From Tolypothrix sp. FACHB-123 (lineage in GTDB: Bacteria > Cyanobacteriota > Cyanobacteriia > Cyanobacteriales > Nostocaceae), in assembly GCF_014697075.1 (NCBI RefSeq), contig NZ_JACJRE010000050.1, positions 1-55,249 on the forward strand: 55,249 nucleotides of DNA. Direction: 5' to 3'. The position numbers and the translations under genes were made by a program. Below are positions 12,896 to 25,800 of the stretch, one piece after another; the first letter of the stretch is position 1, and every line of letters starts with the position of its first letter. Below the pieces are notes generated by a model. The model did no database searches. It saw only the letters and a list, made by a program, of their open reading frames with translations, and was not told where the DNA came from.

Positions 12896-15646
12896 TTAGG
12901 TTAATCCTTGAAATTGCTGTTGATTGAGGTAAAAATAATGCCCGCGTCGTGCCATTAATTCTGCATGGGTTCCACTCTCGATCAATACACCCTTGTCTAG
13001 TACCAAAATCATATCTGCATTTTGTACAGTAGAGAGTCGATGAGCAATCACTAAGGTAGTTCTTCCCTTAAGAATAGTATTTAAGTTTTGCTGAATAATT
13101 TTTTCTGATTCTGTATCTAAGTGGGAAGTAGCCTCATCTAAAATTAGCAAGCGAGGATTACCTAATAAGGCTCTAGCTATAGCTATGCGCTGTCGTTGTC
13201 CGCCAGATAATAACCCGCCACCTTCACCAATTTGGGTTTCATATCCCATTGGTAATTTTTTAATAAACTCATCAGCACCCGCTAATTTTGCCGCTTCCAT
13301 AACTTCGCTTAAAGGTGCGCCGGGATGTCCTAAGCTAATATTTTCGCGAATGGTTCCGCCAAATAAAAAGGTATCTTGGTCAACTACGCCTACTTCTTGG
13401 CGTAAGGAACGCAGGGAAATACTAGTAATATCTTGTCCATCAATTAAGACTTTACCATCTGTAGGGGGATATAAGCCTAAAACTAGCTTAGAAATAGTAG
13501 TTTTTCCAGAGCCGCTACGCCCTACCAGTGCAACCATCTGTCCAGTTTTGATTTCAAATGTGAGATTTTCTAAAATATTAGAATCACTTTCTGGATGATA
13601 ACGAAATGTGACATTTTCAAAGCGAATATTGCCTTGAATGTATGGTAAATTCTGTCGTGCTTGGTGTTGTAAATCTTCCTCTGGTTCTGTATCCAGAACA
13701 TCATTAATCCGTTCTACCGCAATTACTACTTCTTGTAATTGATTCCACAGAACAATTAAGCGTTGAAAGGGCGTGATAATATTGCCTAACAGCATATTGA
13801 AAGCAACTAATTGCCCAATAGTTAGCTGGTTTTCAATTACTAAATGTGCCCCAAACCATAACAAAGCGGTTGTAACTATTGCTTCAATGGCATTGCTAAA
13901 TATTTGCAAGCGATTACTGATAACTTGTCCAGAAAAGTTAGTTTTTATTTCTTTATTTAACAACTCTTCCCAATGCCAACGAACTGTATGCTCTACTGCT
14001 GTAGCTTTCACAGTTCTAATACCAGTGAGAGCTTCGATTAAGTAACTGCTTTCATTAGCTACAGCATTAAAGATTTCGCGGGAAATCCTTTGTAAAAACG
14101 GCGTGGCAATTAATGCTAATAAAGCAAACGGTGGTACAATTACCAGCACTAGCAACGCCATTTTCCAACTGTACCAAAACATTAATCCTACATAGATAAA
14201 TACTGTGAGTAAATCTAGGAGGATAGATAATGCTTCACCGGAAAGGAAGCGTTGAATTTTACGGTTTTCTTGAACGCGAGAAATTATATCCCCTACATAA
14301 CGGGATTCAAAAAAACTCAAGGGTAAACGTAAGGTATGGCGAATAAAGCCAACGATTAGCGCCAAGTCTATACGATTGGCTGTGTGGTCTAGCAAATATT
14401 GCCGCAAACCTGTCATTGCTACTCGAAACAGGCTAAAAATCAGCAATCCGATGCCAACAGTAGTTAAGGTAAGTTGCGATCGCTGTACAACTACTCGATC
14501 TAAAATTAACTGGGTAAATAGTGGTGTAATCAGCCCAAATATCTGGATAAATACCGAAGCAATAAATACTTCCAGCATTACCAAACCGTGAGGCTTGAGT
14601 AACTCAAAGAATTGCCAAAAGGGGGTAGAGGTTTCTTTGGCATCTTTAAGCATAGCTGTGGGTTGCAGCAGCAATGTATAACCAGTCCAGCCAGCCTGGA
14701 ACTCTGCATGAGTGAGGGTGCGTTGTCCAATACCAGGGTCGGCAACAATAACATATTTCTGGGTAATTTCGTAGACTACAATGTAATGTTTGCCTTCCCA
14801 ATGGACAATTGCAGGTAATTTTTGCTTGGCTAACTGATTCAGACTCGCCTTGACAGGTCTGGTTGCAAAACCTAAACTTTCTGCTGTCGTCAATAAACCC
14901 CGCAACGATGCACCATTACGGTCTACATTGGCGATATCTCTTAACCGATTGACGCTAAAACGTTTACCCCAATAGCGAGACACCATCACCAAACAAGCTG
15001 CACCGCAGTCTGATGCACTTTGCTGGGCAAAAAATGGATAGCGACGAGTCACTCTTTGCCATAAATGCCCAGCTTGCTGAGTAGGTTTGGGAAAATAGGC
15101 TTTACTAATCTTTTTTGGTGGTGCTTCTGGGGTAGAGATTGCAGAAATAGCTGTTTGATGATTTGGAGTTGATGCGTCAGCGTAGCCCGTCGTAGATATC
15201 GCAGTTACAGGTGAGTTATCTATGTCTTCTTGTAGAGAATTCCGAGCTAACGCTGCTTGCCACAAATGCTGCCTAATTTCAGGATAATTAGCCATCAATG
15301 GTTGCAACAATTCACCAGGAACAAAGCACAACTGCAAATTTATCGAAGCCCTAGCAGCATAAGGTTTTAACTCAGCCTCCGGGAACAACGTAAATTCCCC
15401 AAATGAATTTCCGGACTCCAAAGTGGTGATTAACTCACCTACATTGTCAAGCAACCTCACCTTACCGGCAATCACAATATAGATACCTGGTTCAACGTCA
15501 GTTCCTTGCCAAAACTTACCAACTTTGGGGCTGAGAAATTTAACTTGTTGCAAACAGTGTTGAAATTCTACCTCGGAAAGTGAGTACCCCAAAATATTGC
15601 TGAATTGTTCCAGAGACACTAACAGATCTGATAGATTTTGCACCAT
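12896..15646 (-). CDS. cNMP-binding/C39-peptidase ABC exporter (PCAT)
   Basis: A 916-residue transporter that cuts double-glycine leaders and exports the peptide. An N-terminal cyclic-nucleotide-binding-like domain (about 30-140; ESGNSFGEFTLFPEAE) is followed by a linker. The C39 peptidase comes next at about 205-335, with catalytic Cys214 in QSASDCGAACL, His in HWEGKHYIVV and Asp in VADPGIG. The membrane domain follows. The nucleotide-binding domain has Walker A GRSGSGKTT, signature LSGGQRQRIAIARALL, Walker B LLILDEATS and the H-loop AHRLS. This layout resembles HetC-like cyanobacterial proteins. Its probable substrates are the VKGG/TRGG peptides at 8.8-10.4 kb; the AGG/VVGG/FGG peptides at 4.3-5.8 kb are also candidates. 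It is translated from an ATG at 15646 inside the HTH gene. Confidence 0.93.
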   Translation of the reverse strand: MVQNLSDLLVSLEQFSNILGYSLSEVEFQHCLQQVKFLSPKVGKFWQGTDVEPGIYIVIAGKVRLLDNVGELITTLESGNSFGEFTLFPEAELKPYAARASINLQLCFVPGELLQPLMANYPEIRQHLWQAALARNSLQEDIDNSPVTAISTTGYADASTPNHQTAISAISTPEAPPKKISKAYFPKPTQQAGHLWQRVTRRYPFFAQQSASDCGAACLVMVSRYWGKRFSVNRLRDIANVDRNGASLRGLLTTAESLGFATRPVKASLNQLAKQKLPAIVHWEGKHYIVVYEITQKYVIVADPGIGQRTLTHAEFQAGWTGYTLLLQPTAMLKDAKETSTPFWQFFELLKPHGLVMLEVFIASVFIQIFGLITPLFTQLILDRVVVQRSQLTLTTVGIGLLIFSLFRVAMTGLRQYLLDHTANRIDLALIVGFIRHTLRLPLSFFESRYVGDIISRVQENRKIQRFLSGEALSILLDLLTVFIYVGLMFWYSWKMALLVLVIVPPFALLALIATPFLQRISREIFNAVANESSYLIEALTGIRTVKATAVEHTVRWHWEELLNKEIKTNFSGQVISNRLQIFSNAIEAIVTTALLWFGAHLVIENQLTIGQLVAFNMLLGNIITPFQRLIVLWNQLQEVVIAVERINDVLDTEPEEDLQHQARQNLPYIQGNIRFENVTFRYHPESDSNILENLTFEIKTGQMVALVGRSGSGKTTISKLVLGLYPPTDGKVLIDGQDITSISLRSLRQEVGVVDQDTFLFGGTIRENISLGHPGAPLSEVMEAAKLAGADEFIKKLPMGYETQIGEGGGLLSGGQRQRIAIARALLGNPRLLILDEATSHLDTESEKIIQQNLNTILKGRTTLVIAHRLSTVQNADMILVLDKGVLIESGTHAELMARRGHYFYLNQQQFQGLT

Positions 15647-16265
15647 GAATCCCTGAGTCTGTTCCTAATTTTGCTAAATGAATCGGCAAAAATTCATTAT
15701 TATCTAACGTATTGGTTGATTTAAGGTCGCTAATTAAAATTTGCGCGCCATTAGCTTTTTCTAAGGTTTTTTCTTCAACAGTTATAGCTTTTGCTCTAAT
15801 CGATAGCCCCATTTGCTTCAGCAGTCGATTGATGTGATGACCGCTGACTTTAATTCCCAATTCTTTCGCTAACTGTTGACTCAACCAGTTACCTGTCCAA
15901 CGCCGAAAAGAATAGCCGTAATCACGAGGACTGTTACTGACAAGTTCTTTTAAACGTTCTAAAAATTCTTCATTTACTGCTTTAGGACGACCAATTGCAC
16001 AATCTTGCCATTGATGAGCCATCCCAGTACGTGCTATGTGCATCCAATGCCTAGCGGTTGCTGGACAGCACCCCAATGTCTGACAAATTGTAGTTTGAGA
16101 TTTTCCTTCATCTGTCAGCAACATAATTTCAATCCGCTGACGGTAAGATTCAGCTAGATTTTCTTGTAAACTCTTTTGCAGAATTTTGCGCTGAAAAGCT
16201 GTTAAACATTTACCATCAAAGTTACTCGAATATTTAGTGCCAGTTTCTGTTTGAGAGTACGTCAT
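15540..16265 (-). CDS. HTH protein derived from an IS630-type transposase, overlapping the exporter start
   Basis: A 241-codon frame. Residues about 20-165 form tandem helix-turn-helix domains as in the N-terminus of IS630-type transposases (QTTICQTLGCCPATARHWM; WTGNWLSQQLAKELGIKVS, ending near LLKQMGLSIRAK), but the DDE catalytic domain is absent. In its place is a short tail (NGAQILISDLKST, NNEFLPIHLAK). The last 35 codons overlap the exporter gene, which starts at 15646. It is first in the minus-strand export operon. A domesticated DNA-binding regulator of the peptide genes is the likely reading; a plain transposase remnant is the alternative. The overlapping tail may not be conserved. Confidence 0.65.
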   Translation of the reverse strand: MTYSQTETGTKYSSNFDGKCLTAFQRKILQKSLQENLAESYRQRIEIMLLTDEGKSQTTICQTLGCCPATARHWMHIARTGMAHQWQDCAIGRPKAVNEEFLERLKELVSNSPRDYGYSFRRWTGNWLSQQLAKELGIKVSGHHINRLLKQMGLSIRAKAITVEEKTLEKANGAQILISDLKSTNTLDNNEFLPIHLAKLGTDSGIHGAKSIRSVSVSGTIQQYFGVLTFRGRISTLFATS

Positions 16266-16717
16266 ATCTAACTAGCTATCTTCTAAGTTTCTCGGTGAGT
16301 TAATCGAGTTCGATTATCGTCCATTCATAAATCAATTAAGATTTAAAAGAGCCTTATTCTGGCAAAATTGTTTGATAATTACTAGCTAAATCCAGATTAT
16401 TGCATATTGATGACAATCTTAATTTACATCTTTCAAGCATTACTTTTAAGGAACGTATAAATCCAGCATTGACAGTTCATCATAAAATCCATTTAACTAT
16501 GCACTCCTGTCATATATAAGATTCTTAATATATGAATAATTAGAACTACGATAAAGTAAAGATATGGTTAAAAACTAGTTGTTGCGTGTTTAAAAATTTG
16601 TTTTTATATTTAAACCAATGAATATAAAAAAATAGTTAATAATCATAAATATTCAGTATTTATTAAGATATCTTTAAAAGAAATTATAAAATAATTGTGA
16701 AATTTGAAGAGGCTGTT
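16266..16717. other. AT-rich intergenic region between HTH gene and giant gene
   Basis: About 450 bases with no open frame; it presumably contains the promoter of the HTH-exporter operon (minus strand). No confident operator or promoter hexamers were picked out. Confidence 0.4.
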
Positions 16718-16803
16718 CCCGGATTTCTCACATGTGAGAAATTCGGGAAAAGTGCTTTGCACTTTTAACAGATAATTTTAGGGGCACAAAATCTTGTGCC
16801 CCT
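16718..16803 (-). terminator. Three consecutive hairpins downstream of the giant gene
   Basis: Three inverted repeats follow each other: 16718-16747 (15-base arms around TTTCTCACATGTGAGAAA with one mismatch and no loop), 16748-16766 (AAAAGTGC/GCACTTTT, 3-base loop) and 16780-16803 (AGGGGCACAA/TTGTGCCCCT, 4-base loop). They begin about 100 bases beyond the stop of the giant gene and could terminate or protect its very long transcript. U-tracts are weak, so RNA stabilisation is an alternative. Confidence 0.55.
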
Positions 16804-16899
16804 GGCTTGGTAGTCTATTTAAATTTTGTCAGCCTTGTTGCTACCTCCAAAAAATAATACATTTTTGCTGCAATTGCTGCGGTGATGCGAGGAATGGTC

Positions 16900-19800
16900 T
16901 TAGGTTAAGGGAAGACCTGTAGCGCGATCGTCTTCTGGTGCACCTTGGGTGTCCTGTTGTGCATTGAACTTAATATTTTGAGGATCGCGTGGGGAACCAT
17001 TTTCGCCTGAGGTAGTTAAACCAAGTTCACCATTTGGTTCAGTTAAAGTTTGGTCAGCACCGCTTGATTTACCCAAAGCAATCAGGAATTGCTGGATAGC
17101 GGGAGACGGCGATCGCACAACGGTAGGATTACCAAAGTTTTTAAATGGTACCCAGTAGCTATTGTATTCACCATTCCAATCAAACAAGCGATCGCCGCCT
17201 GTGTTAGCAATCAGTACATCTAATCCGCCACCACCAAAAGCAAAGTCGCGGTCAGCAAATGCTGGCGCATCAGGTTGATTGTTTAAACCACCAGCAGTAT
17301 CAAGATTGTCATCGGCGTTGATGACATCATCACCCAAACCACCGAAGAGACGGTCATTTTGAGTGCCACTAACTAACCAATCATTGCCCCAATCGCCAAA
17401 GATGTTGTCTTTACCGTCGTTAATTTTGTTACCTGCCGCATCAACAGCATCAAAGTTGAGGAAGAAATTAGCAATTTTCGCCACTGGATTGTTGGCATCA
17501 TAAGCAGCCAGTTTCCGGGTTACTGGATCGTAGCCTAGTGTATTGGTATTGGTGACAGGATTGCTGTTGTAGAAAGCAGCTTGTGCTTCTGCACCAGAAA
17601 TACCATCTTCCCCTGCACCACCGTGGAGGAAATCATCACCCAGTCCACCGTAGATTGTGTCATTGCCACCTAAAGTCTCAGCCGCTAAATCAACTGTTTT
17701 ATTTAAGCGACCAGTAATGTAAACCCAAGCACCTGTGAATTGTCCAGAAATGCTGATGTTGGTTTGGGCGTTGATGGTATTAACACCATAGAGAGTTTCG
17801 GTTAGTCCATTGCGGCTGGTAAAGATTTTGCCATCATCACCGAGGATACCGTCTTCTCCAGCACCGCCGTAAATGCGATCGCTTCCTGTACCACCGTAGA
17901 TATCATCATCTTGACCTTCACCAAAGATGACATCATTGCCCGTCATACCGTGAATTACATCATCACCCGATTCACCGTGCAGTACATCAGCCGTACCGCG
18001 ATCGCTAGTTGCACCTCCTTGAGTGTAATCCAGTAATTGTATCGCCCGGGGAATCAGCTTCAGGGAACCATAGAAGTCATAGCTGAAGGTGAGGAATTGA
18101 CCGTTATTGCCAACTAAACGCACGATATTACCGTTATCACCAAGGATGTAATCTGCATCGCGGGCATGACCGTTGGCTGATTGATCGCCCAAATCATTGC
18201 GGGCAATATCAGTACCAGCACCACCAAAGATGGTATCAGCGTCATCAGGTCGCTGGGTTGGCGCAATCAAGCTAAACAGGTTAGAACTACCGCCGACAAT
18301 ATCATCTTGACCCAGGTTACCGAAGATTAAATCTTTACCTCCATTACCTTCGATGTAGTCGTCGCCATCAGTACCAACACCAGCGAAATCTTCTACAGAG
18401 GCGGTAGTTGTGTTCAGCGAAACAGCACCGTCACCTTGAATGGTATCGTCGCCCAGTTGACCAAAAATTACATCATGTTGTGCGCCACCTGCAATATTGT
18501 CATTACCAAAGGTGTTGGCGGCTGGGGTGTCGGAGTGATCAAACAGTGTAATTGTCCGTTCTTCAACACCTGTGGGGTTGATTTGTGAACTGCCGTTGAC
18601 TTGGGCTGTACCATTAGCATCATAGATGACTTGACCGTTGAGTTGACGGATACGCGGACTGAGGGCATCACCACGGCGGAGAATTGAGGCGTTGTCACCT
18701 GCGATCGCATCGTTACCTGTGCCGCCATCTAGGGTGTCATTACCATCATTTCCGCCAGCTACATTGTGTCCGCCAATGATGTCATCATCACCTGCTTCAC
18801 CGTAAATAGCGTCATTACCCTGTCCGCCGATGGCGATATCATTACCAGCCCCAGCAGAAATAGTATCGTTACCACTAAGCTGGTTATTATTAGCATCTGT
18901 GTTCGCCGTGTCGATGGAAGTAAAGGTGAATGGTTTAGTCAGTGTGGAGAGTGGTAGGAGATTGGCGTTAACATCACCTTCAACCACACCGTTATCACCA
19001 AATATCAGGTCATTGTCATCGCCTGCATTAATTTGGTCATTTCCAACACCACCGAAGACAAAGTCATTGCCAGCACCAGCGTTAATGGTATCGTTGCCAC
19101 CATCTTTGATATTGGTTGTCTTAATGCGGTCTATATCGGCTGGGTTGTTATCGGTTTCAACGTAGCTGATGTAGCCGTTGTCACCGAGGACAATATCATT
19201 AGCTGTGCCTGTGGTAATGTTGTCGCTAGCAAAACCGCCGAGAACAATATCTTCACCACTGCCTGTGGTAATTGTGTCATTGCCACCGAGATTGCTATCA
19301 GTAGTTTCGATGCGATTGACATTCCCAGCAGGAATTGTTATTTTCCCACTGTCACCGATGACGATGTTATTACCATCACCAGCATCTACGGTGTCATTAC
19401 CATTACCAACCAGGATGATATCTTGACCACTGCCTGTAGTTATTGTGTCATTACCACCACTGGCGGGATTAGCAGTTTCTACCTGAATGACATTGCCAGT
19501 ATTCAGGATTCTCGATGTTCCTGTTGTTTGAGTAATAATACCGTAATCACTCAAAATAATGTTGTCGCCGCTACCGCCATCGATAGTGTCATTGCCGACT
19601 GTGAGGGCATCGCGGGAGGTGTTAACGCTGGTATTGACGTTTGGCACTGTTAATTCCCTGGTAGCGGTGTCAAGGTTGAAGCCAGCATCACCGTAGATTT
19701 GGTCAGCGCCGCCTTGTCCATTAATGTTGTCATTGCCGGAACCACCAGCAATTTGGTCACCTGCTTGACTACCTGTAATGCTGTCATTACCTGCACCACC

Positions 19801-22800
19801 GTAGATGCTGACATTCTTTTGGGAAGCTGAGGCGTTGATAATATCGTTACCTGGATTGCTGAAACTGCGTGCAAATCCTGGGTTGACTTGGTTTGCTGTG
19901 TCGGTGTAACGACTACCATCTTGAGTGGTATCGCCAAAGATTGCCAGTGGTGCATCCTTGCCTCTGGAATCGAGTCCACCGCGATCGCTCACAGTAATTG
20001 TGTCATCACCACCGCCACCGTGAATGGCTGTCATTGCACCGTCTGCTGTTTTCTCAACTGTGAATTGGTCATTACCTGTACCCAGCAGTACTTCTACAAC
20101 CTCAAAGTTGTTGTAAGTAACTCCAGTTGCACCCATTCCCAACCCGGTGAGGGTATTTGCTGTCAAGTTGGCGGAAGTATTGGCAGTGCTGCCATCATTG
20201 AATGCAGTCACTACATCCAGGGTTTCATCTTCATTGACGAAGAAATTAGGTGACAGATTGTTGATAGCATATTCACTGTTAGCATCGGGTGTTCCCCAAC
20301 TTGGGTCAGGTAGTGAGGGGTTTTGCAGCGTTAGTACAGTTTGCTCGTTGTTTTGAGTTACACCAATAATCCGCCAGAATCGGCGCAATCCATTACCTCG
20401 GCTGATTTCTAAAGTTTTGCCAATTAAGTCATTAAGGAGGCTGAGTACATCTGCTGTCGCCACAGTCATGGTGTTATTAGCGGCTGAGTAAGCAATTACC
20501 TTTCCTGTAGAAGCGAGTAAATTCGTTTCATTGGGAAGCAGTACAGGTTCAGCCAAAGAAGTTGACCCTTCGCCACCGTAGCCATCAATAATTAGTTGAC
20601 CTTGGATACCATCAACTTTGTGAGAACCTTCTTGCGCTGGTAGTGAGTTAGTTCCCGCCGCGACTGTCGGCGCATCGCCACCCAAGCTGAAGCGATCGCT
20701 ACCCAGTCCGCCAAATAGCTTGGTGACAACTCCTGTATTGGTAGATTGAACATAGAATTCGTCGTCACCTTCGGCACCGTCGATAATTACCGTCTCAATA
20801 TTGCTGTAGTTAACCGTCCTTCCAGCCCCTGAGATAGCGTTAGCTGTCACCACAAATTTGTCAGCAAATTCTGTACCGATAACCTTCAGAGTATCATTGC
20901 CATCACCACCGTTGATGTTAACTGGGGCATTGACAATGTATTGAATGTTATCTACTCCCTGGCCAGCCGTTACATTATTATCGCTAGAACCTTCTTCCGC
21001 AAAGGCGCGAATCACAAACAGGTCATCATTATCGCCGCCATTGAGATTTAGTACTGCTTTGTTGCGGTAGACAGTAAATGTATCATTGCCTGCGTCACCA
21101 TCCAGGGTAGTAGTAAAGCTGACACCGTTACTTAAGTAGCCGCGAGTTGTTTGAACTGTCTCAAATAAATCTTTGGCAGCGACTCCGGCAGCAGCATCTC
21201 GTTGCGACTTGAAGATTTGCCCGACTTGGAAGTTGTCGTTACCGCTACCACCACTGATCGTTGTTTCTGCCCAGTTATCATCCAAGGTGACGGTATCATC
21301 GCCATCCTGGGTGTTAACGTTGAGTTTTTCTAGTTTCAGGGTGTAATTGATTCGTTCCACATCAACAACTGGATCTCCGTGGAGTGCGGCGACAAAGGCA
21401 ACACCATTTACTCTATCTTCCGCCGCCCGCAGGAGGAAATTATCTGCAACGCTTGTTCCGAAGACAGTCAATTTATCCTCAAGCGTATCAGCGCCAGTGT
21501 CGAAGACATTAATAATGTAGTCGGTATTACTACCTGTAATGTTGACTGTGTAATTATCGCTGCCTGCTTGACCATCCAGGGTAAGGTTGTTTCGGCTGCT
21601 CTGACCACGGCGGGTTTTATCTAGGGATGGCAGGCGATCTACAATGATTGTGTCGTTGCTGTTACCGCCAAGTACCGAGGTATTACCGACTAATTCTTGG
21701 AGACGCAGAGTAATTGAATCTGCATTAGCTTCACCTTGAATTAAGACGTTGGCAGCGATAATTTGACCATTCAAGCTAACAGTAGTTCCCACGGTGTCAG
21801 CATTGCCGTAATCACCAAGGATAGTAATATTTTGCTGGGCAGAAATCAGGCTATCGGCATTAGCCGTGATGTTATCGCCAACCTGTAGAGTGACAGAACC
21901 ATTGGCGGCGGTAACTTGGGCAGTACCATCGAGGAGTAAGTCTTCACCTGTGGCGGCGGTGTCCTTAACAGTTAAACGAACATCACCTTGGGCAGCATCT
22001 ACACTGTTAATATTCAGTCCGCCAACAATTTCCGTAATGTAGATGTTGTTGGTGGCTGTAGCTTTGAGTTTACCAGCCGTTGGTTTTGCGGAATCGATTT
22101 CTAAATCGTTGGTAACTTCGCCAATGCTGCCAGCTGTAGCAGCGAGAATGCTGTCAGCTGTAGCAGTGAGGTTGATGTTGACACCCTCAATGTTAACTGC
22201 GTCGCCGTTAGCATCCAGAATTGAGCCATTCTTAGCTAAGAGTGTGACATCTGCGGTTTGGGACTTGATCGAGTTAACTCGCAGATCGCCGTTGGTTTCA
22301 ATTAAGTAAACTCCACCGTTGGCTGTAGCTGTAACAGTTCCCGGTGTAGCATTCGATGAATCAATATCAAAGGCGTTGGCAGCACTACCAATTGCACCAC
22401 CAGCATTTAAGTTAATATTGACAGCAATAATTTCGCTATTGTCATCATTCAAGACATCAATAATTGATCCGTCGGCATTAATTGTGACTGTGCCCCTTGT
22501 GGCTGTAATTGGGTCAATCTTGGTATCCCCATCAACATCTAAGTTGACATCACCAGCAGTAGAGACAATATCGGCAACATTTAGAGAAGCAACACTATGT
22601 AAGAAGACATCGTTACCAACGGATGCGCTAAAGTTACCAGCTTTAATTTCTACATCAAGGAAGTTGCTGTTAGTACCAATATCTCCGCCTGCTTGCAGGT
22701 AAACATTACCCGTTGCTGGTGCAGTTACATTACCAGTGAAGATATTAACTACCGTGGCATTGGTATCATTAAAGGCATCGAAAATATCACTCTGCGCTCT

Positions 22801-25800
22801 CAGGTCTACAGAATTACCCGCAGACACCTTACCAACAGTCATATCCCCTTCTGCTACCTGAATAGAAACACTACCACCAGCAGTCACTCTCGATACATAC
22901 AGGTCAGAAATTGTTTGAGATTGATTATTAATGGCGGCATCTGTAGCTACCTGTTGGATGTTAATATCACCCACAGCTTCGGCACTCAATCTACCAGATG
23001 AGGCAACTTGGATGCGTAAGGGGTTGGTTGTTGTGCTATTAATTGCTCCTTCAGATTTGAGAACCAAGTCACCAAAGCTAGTAATTGCCGCAGTGGAATC
23101 TGTATTCAGGTCAGTAATTGCTCCAGCTACTTGTAAACTGACATCGCCACCAGATTTAACATGATTGATTTGCAATGTCCCAGTAGCTTCCACAGCAACA
23201 CCCTTACCAGCATCAATGGTAACTGCATCAGTAGCTTGTAAGTTGACATCATCTCGGAGTTGGACTGTTAAATGAGTGACGTTAAATCTATCTTCTACCA
23301 ATTGACTAGTAAGCAAGGTCTTATTCTGGTTGCGGAAGTTACTTTCAAAGCGATTTTGGCTGGTATTTTGAACAAAGTTTTCGATTAATTCAAAAGTATT
23401 GTCAACTTGCCAATCAGGATTATTAGCATAGTTCACCGCTGATGGTTTCAGATTGACTGTACTAGAGCCGACATAGCGGTAAATAGTATTAGCATCTCGA
23501 ACCAAGGTGACGTTAGAAATTACCTCAACAACCGTTTCATAGCTGCTATCAAAACGATTTTCATTGGCGTTTTGGCTGAAGGTAATATCTTGCCAATTAC
23601 TATCGTTGGCGTAATCTATTCCCAAGAGATTAACACCTGTAGTAGTTGCACCTACATAGCGGTAAATAAAATTCCTATCTCTAACAACTGTGGTGTTAGG
23701 AATTACTTGTAAAGCTGTGCCGTTATCGTTAGTAGCGTGGCTTGTAGTTACCTTTTGCCACAAACTAGGTGTTTCATAGCTTTGATTAGCTAAATCAAGA
23801 GTTGCTGTAGAACCAATATATTTATAGAGTCCGTAGTCTTGATCGGCATACTGTACTAAAACAGTTTTGCCGTTACTAATTTGAACAGATTGGGGAGAAG
23901 TGCGTGTACTTTGGGTAATAAAGTCAGGTGTCAGTTTCTTCCATAAATTATTGTTGCTGAAGTTGCCTTGAGATACATCTACACCTGTGACGTTGCTACC
24001 AATGTATTCATAAATTTGGTAGGTAACGCCAGCTACATCTTCAGCAGTAGCGATGGAAAGTAATTGTTTCTGGCTATCTGTCAACTGTGCATAACCTTGA
24101 GTTAAATCGATGGTTACAGCACTAGAAATTTGTCCCAATTGACCATTATTACCACCAGCTACCAGTGTTACTTTATCAGCAATGATATTTGCTGTTTCTG
24201 GTGTGGAGGTGTTTTGTGTAAATCCTAAGAAGTTCGTATCAGGATACAAGAACTGGCGTAAACCTGGGGACATTAAATATTGGTAATTAGGACTGCTGGC
24301 TACTGTAGTGGTGGAGAATAGTTCATAAATTCCATCCAGAATTGAACCATTCACTGTTTCTAGCCGCACATCACCATTTTCTGATTCAATGGCTGCGTCT
24401 CCATCCCAAGATGTAGCTTCTACCAACTTTAAGTCGCCAGTTGTTTCGGTGATGTAAATGTTATCATCGGCTTTCGCAGCTAAACCGCCGGAATTAGCAT
24501 TACTATCAACTCGAATTGTTTGCGATGTACTACCAATAGCACCATCTTCAGCAATTAGCTCAACTTTATTCCCCTTAATTAGAGAAGTGTTATCTTTAGC
24601 TGTAATTCCGTCAGCGGCGTTAATAGTGACATTACCGTTAGTGGAAGTAATGTTACCAACAACCAAACTATTACTATTGTTATCTTCAGAAACCACTGTT
24701 AATTCAATATTTCCATCGGCGGTAATATTAATTGGTGTTTGAGTTCCGCCTTGAATCTGTGCTTTGAAATCACCGCCAACTGTGATATTAGTTACAGCAC
24801 CGAAAATTGCATTATTGTTGGCACTAGTAATTGAACCGTTGTCGGATTCTAGCTCAACTGTGCCATTATCAGGTGATTCAATATTACCCTGTAAATAAAT
24901 ATCACCTTCAGACTCAATGGATATATTCGGTGTATTTGTTCCTTGAATGAAGTCAATATCAATTGGGTTATCAGCTTTGAGCTTATGGGTATAAAAGTCT
25001 TTGAGTCCGGTAGTAGTTGTGGTTTTGGTGTGATAGGTTTTCTTCCTTAACCAACCACCGCCGGTTGTCCAATTTTCAACTACTCTAGTGTAGTTGATAA
25101 AATTGCTATCAAATTTATCTTCTGCTCGGTCGGTAATGCTGGTGGTGCTAGTAGTGCCAGTATCTTGCCATTTAGTTGTGTCTGCAAAGTTTTGATACAA
25201 GATGACGCTGGCATTATCACCTTTGTAGCGATATATCTTGTTACTAGCAATATCTCTAATCTGTGTGGTGTCTTTAACTAAGTTGACAGTATCGACAAAA
25301 TTGCTGTCAAATTTATTGTTGGCTTGATTTGTAATACTGGTGGTGCTAGTAGTCTTAGTATCTTCCCATTTAGTGATATCTGCAAAATCTGTGTACAAAG
25401 GTATATCTGCATTATCACCTTTGTAGCGATATATCTTGTTAGTGGCAATATCTCTGACTAGTGAGATGTCTTTAATTAAGTCTACGGTGTTATCAGTTTT
25501 TTGTTCGTAACTGATAGTGTAAAGGATGTCTGAGTCAAACTTGTTGTTTGCTGGATCTGTAATGCTGGCGGTGCTAGTAGTGTTAGTATCTTGCCATTTA
25601 GTAGTATCAGCAAAGTTTTGGGTAGACAGTAATACGTTGCTGGCATTATCGCCTATGTAGCGGTATATCTTGTTATTAGCAATATTCCTCACTTGGGAGG
25701 TATCTTTAATTAAGTTGACCAGGTTGTTGCTGGTTAGAGATTCTGACTCAAGTAAGGGTTGATCGTCACGGAAAGTGGTTTCTGTTGTATCTGGTGGGAT

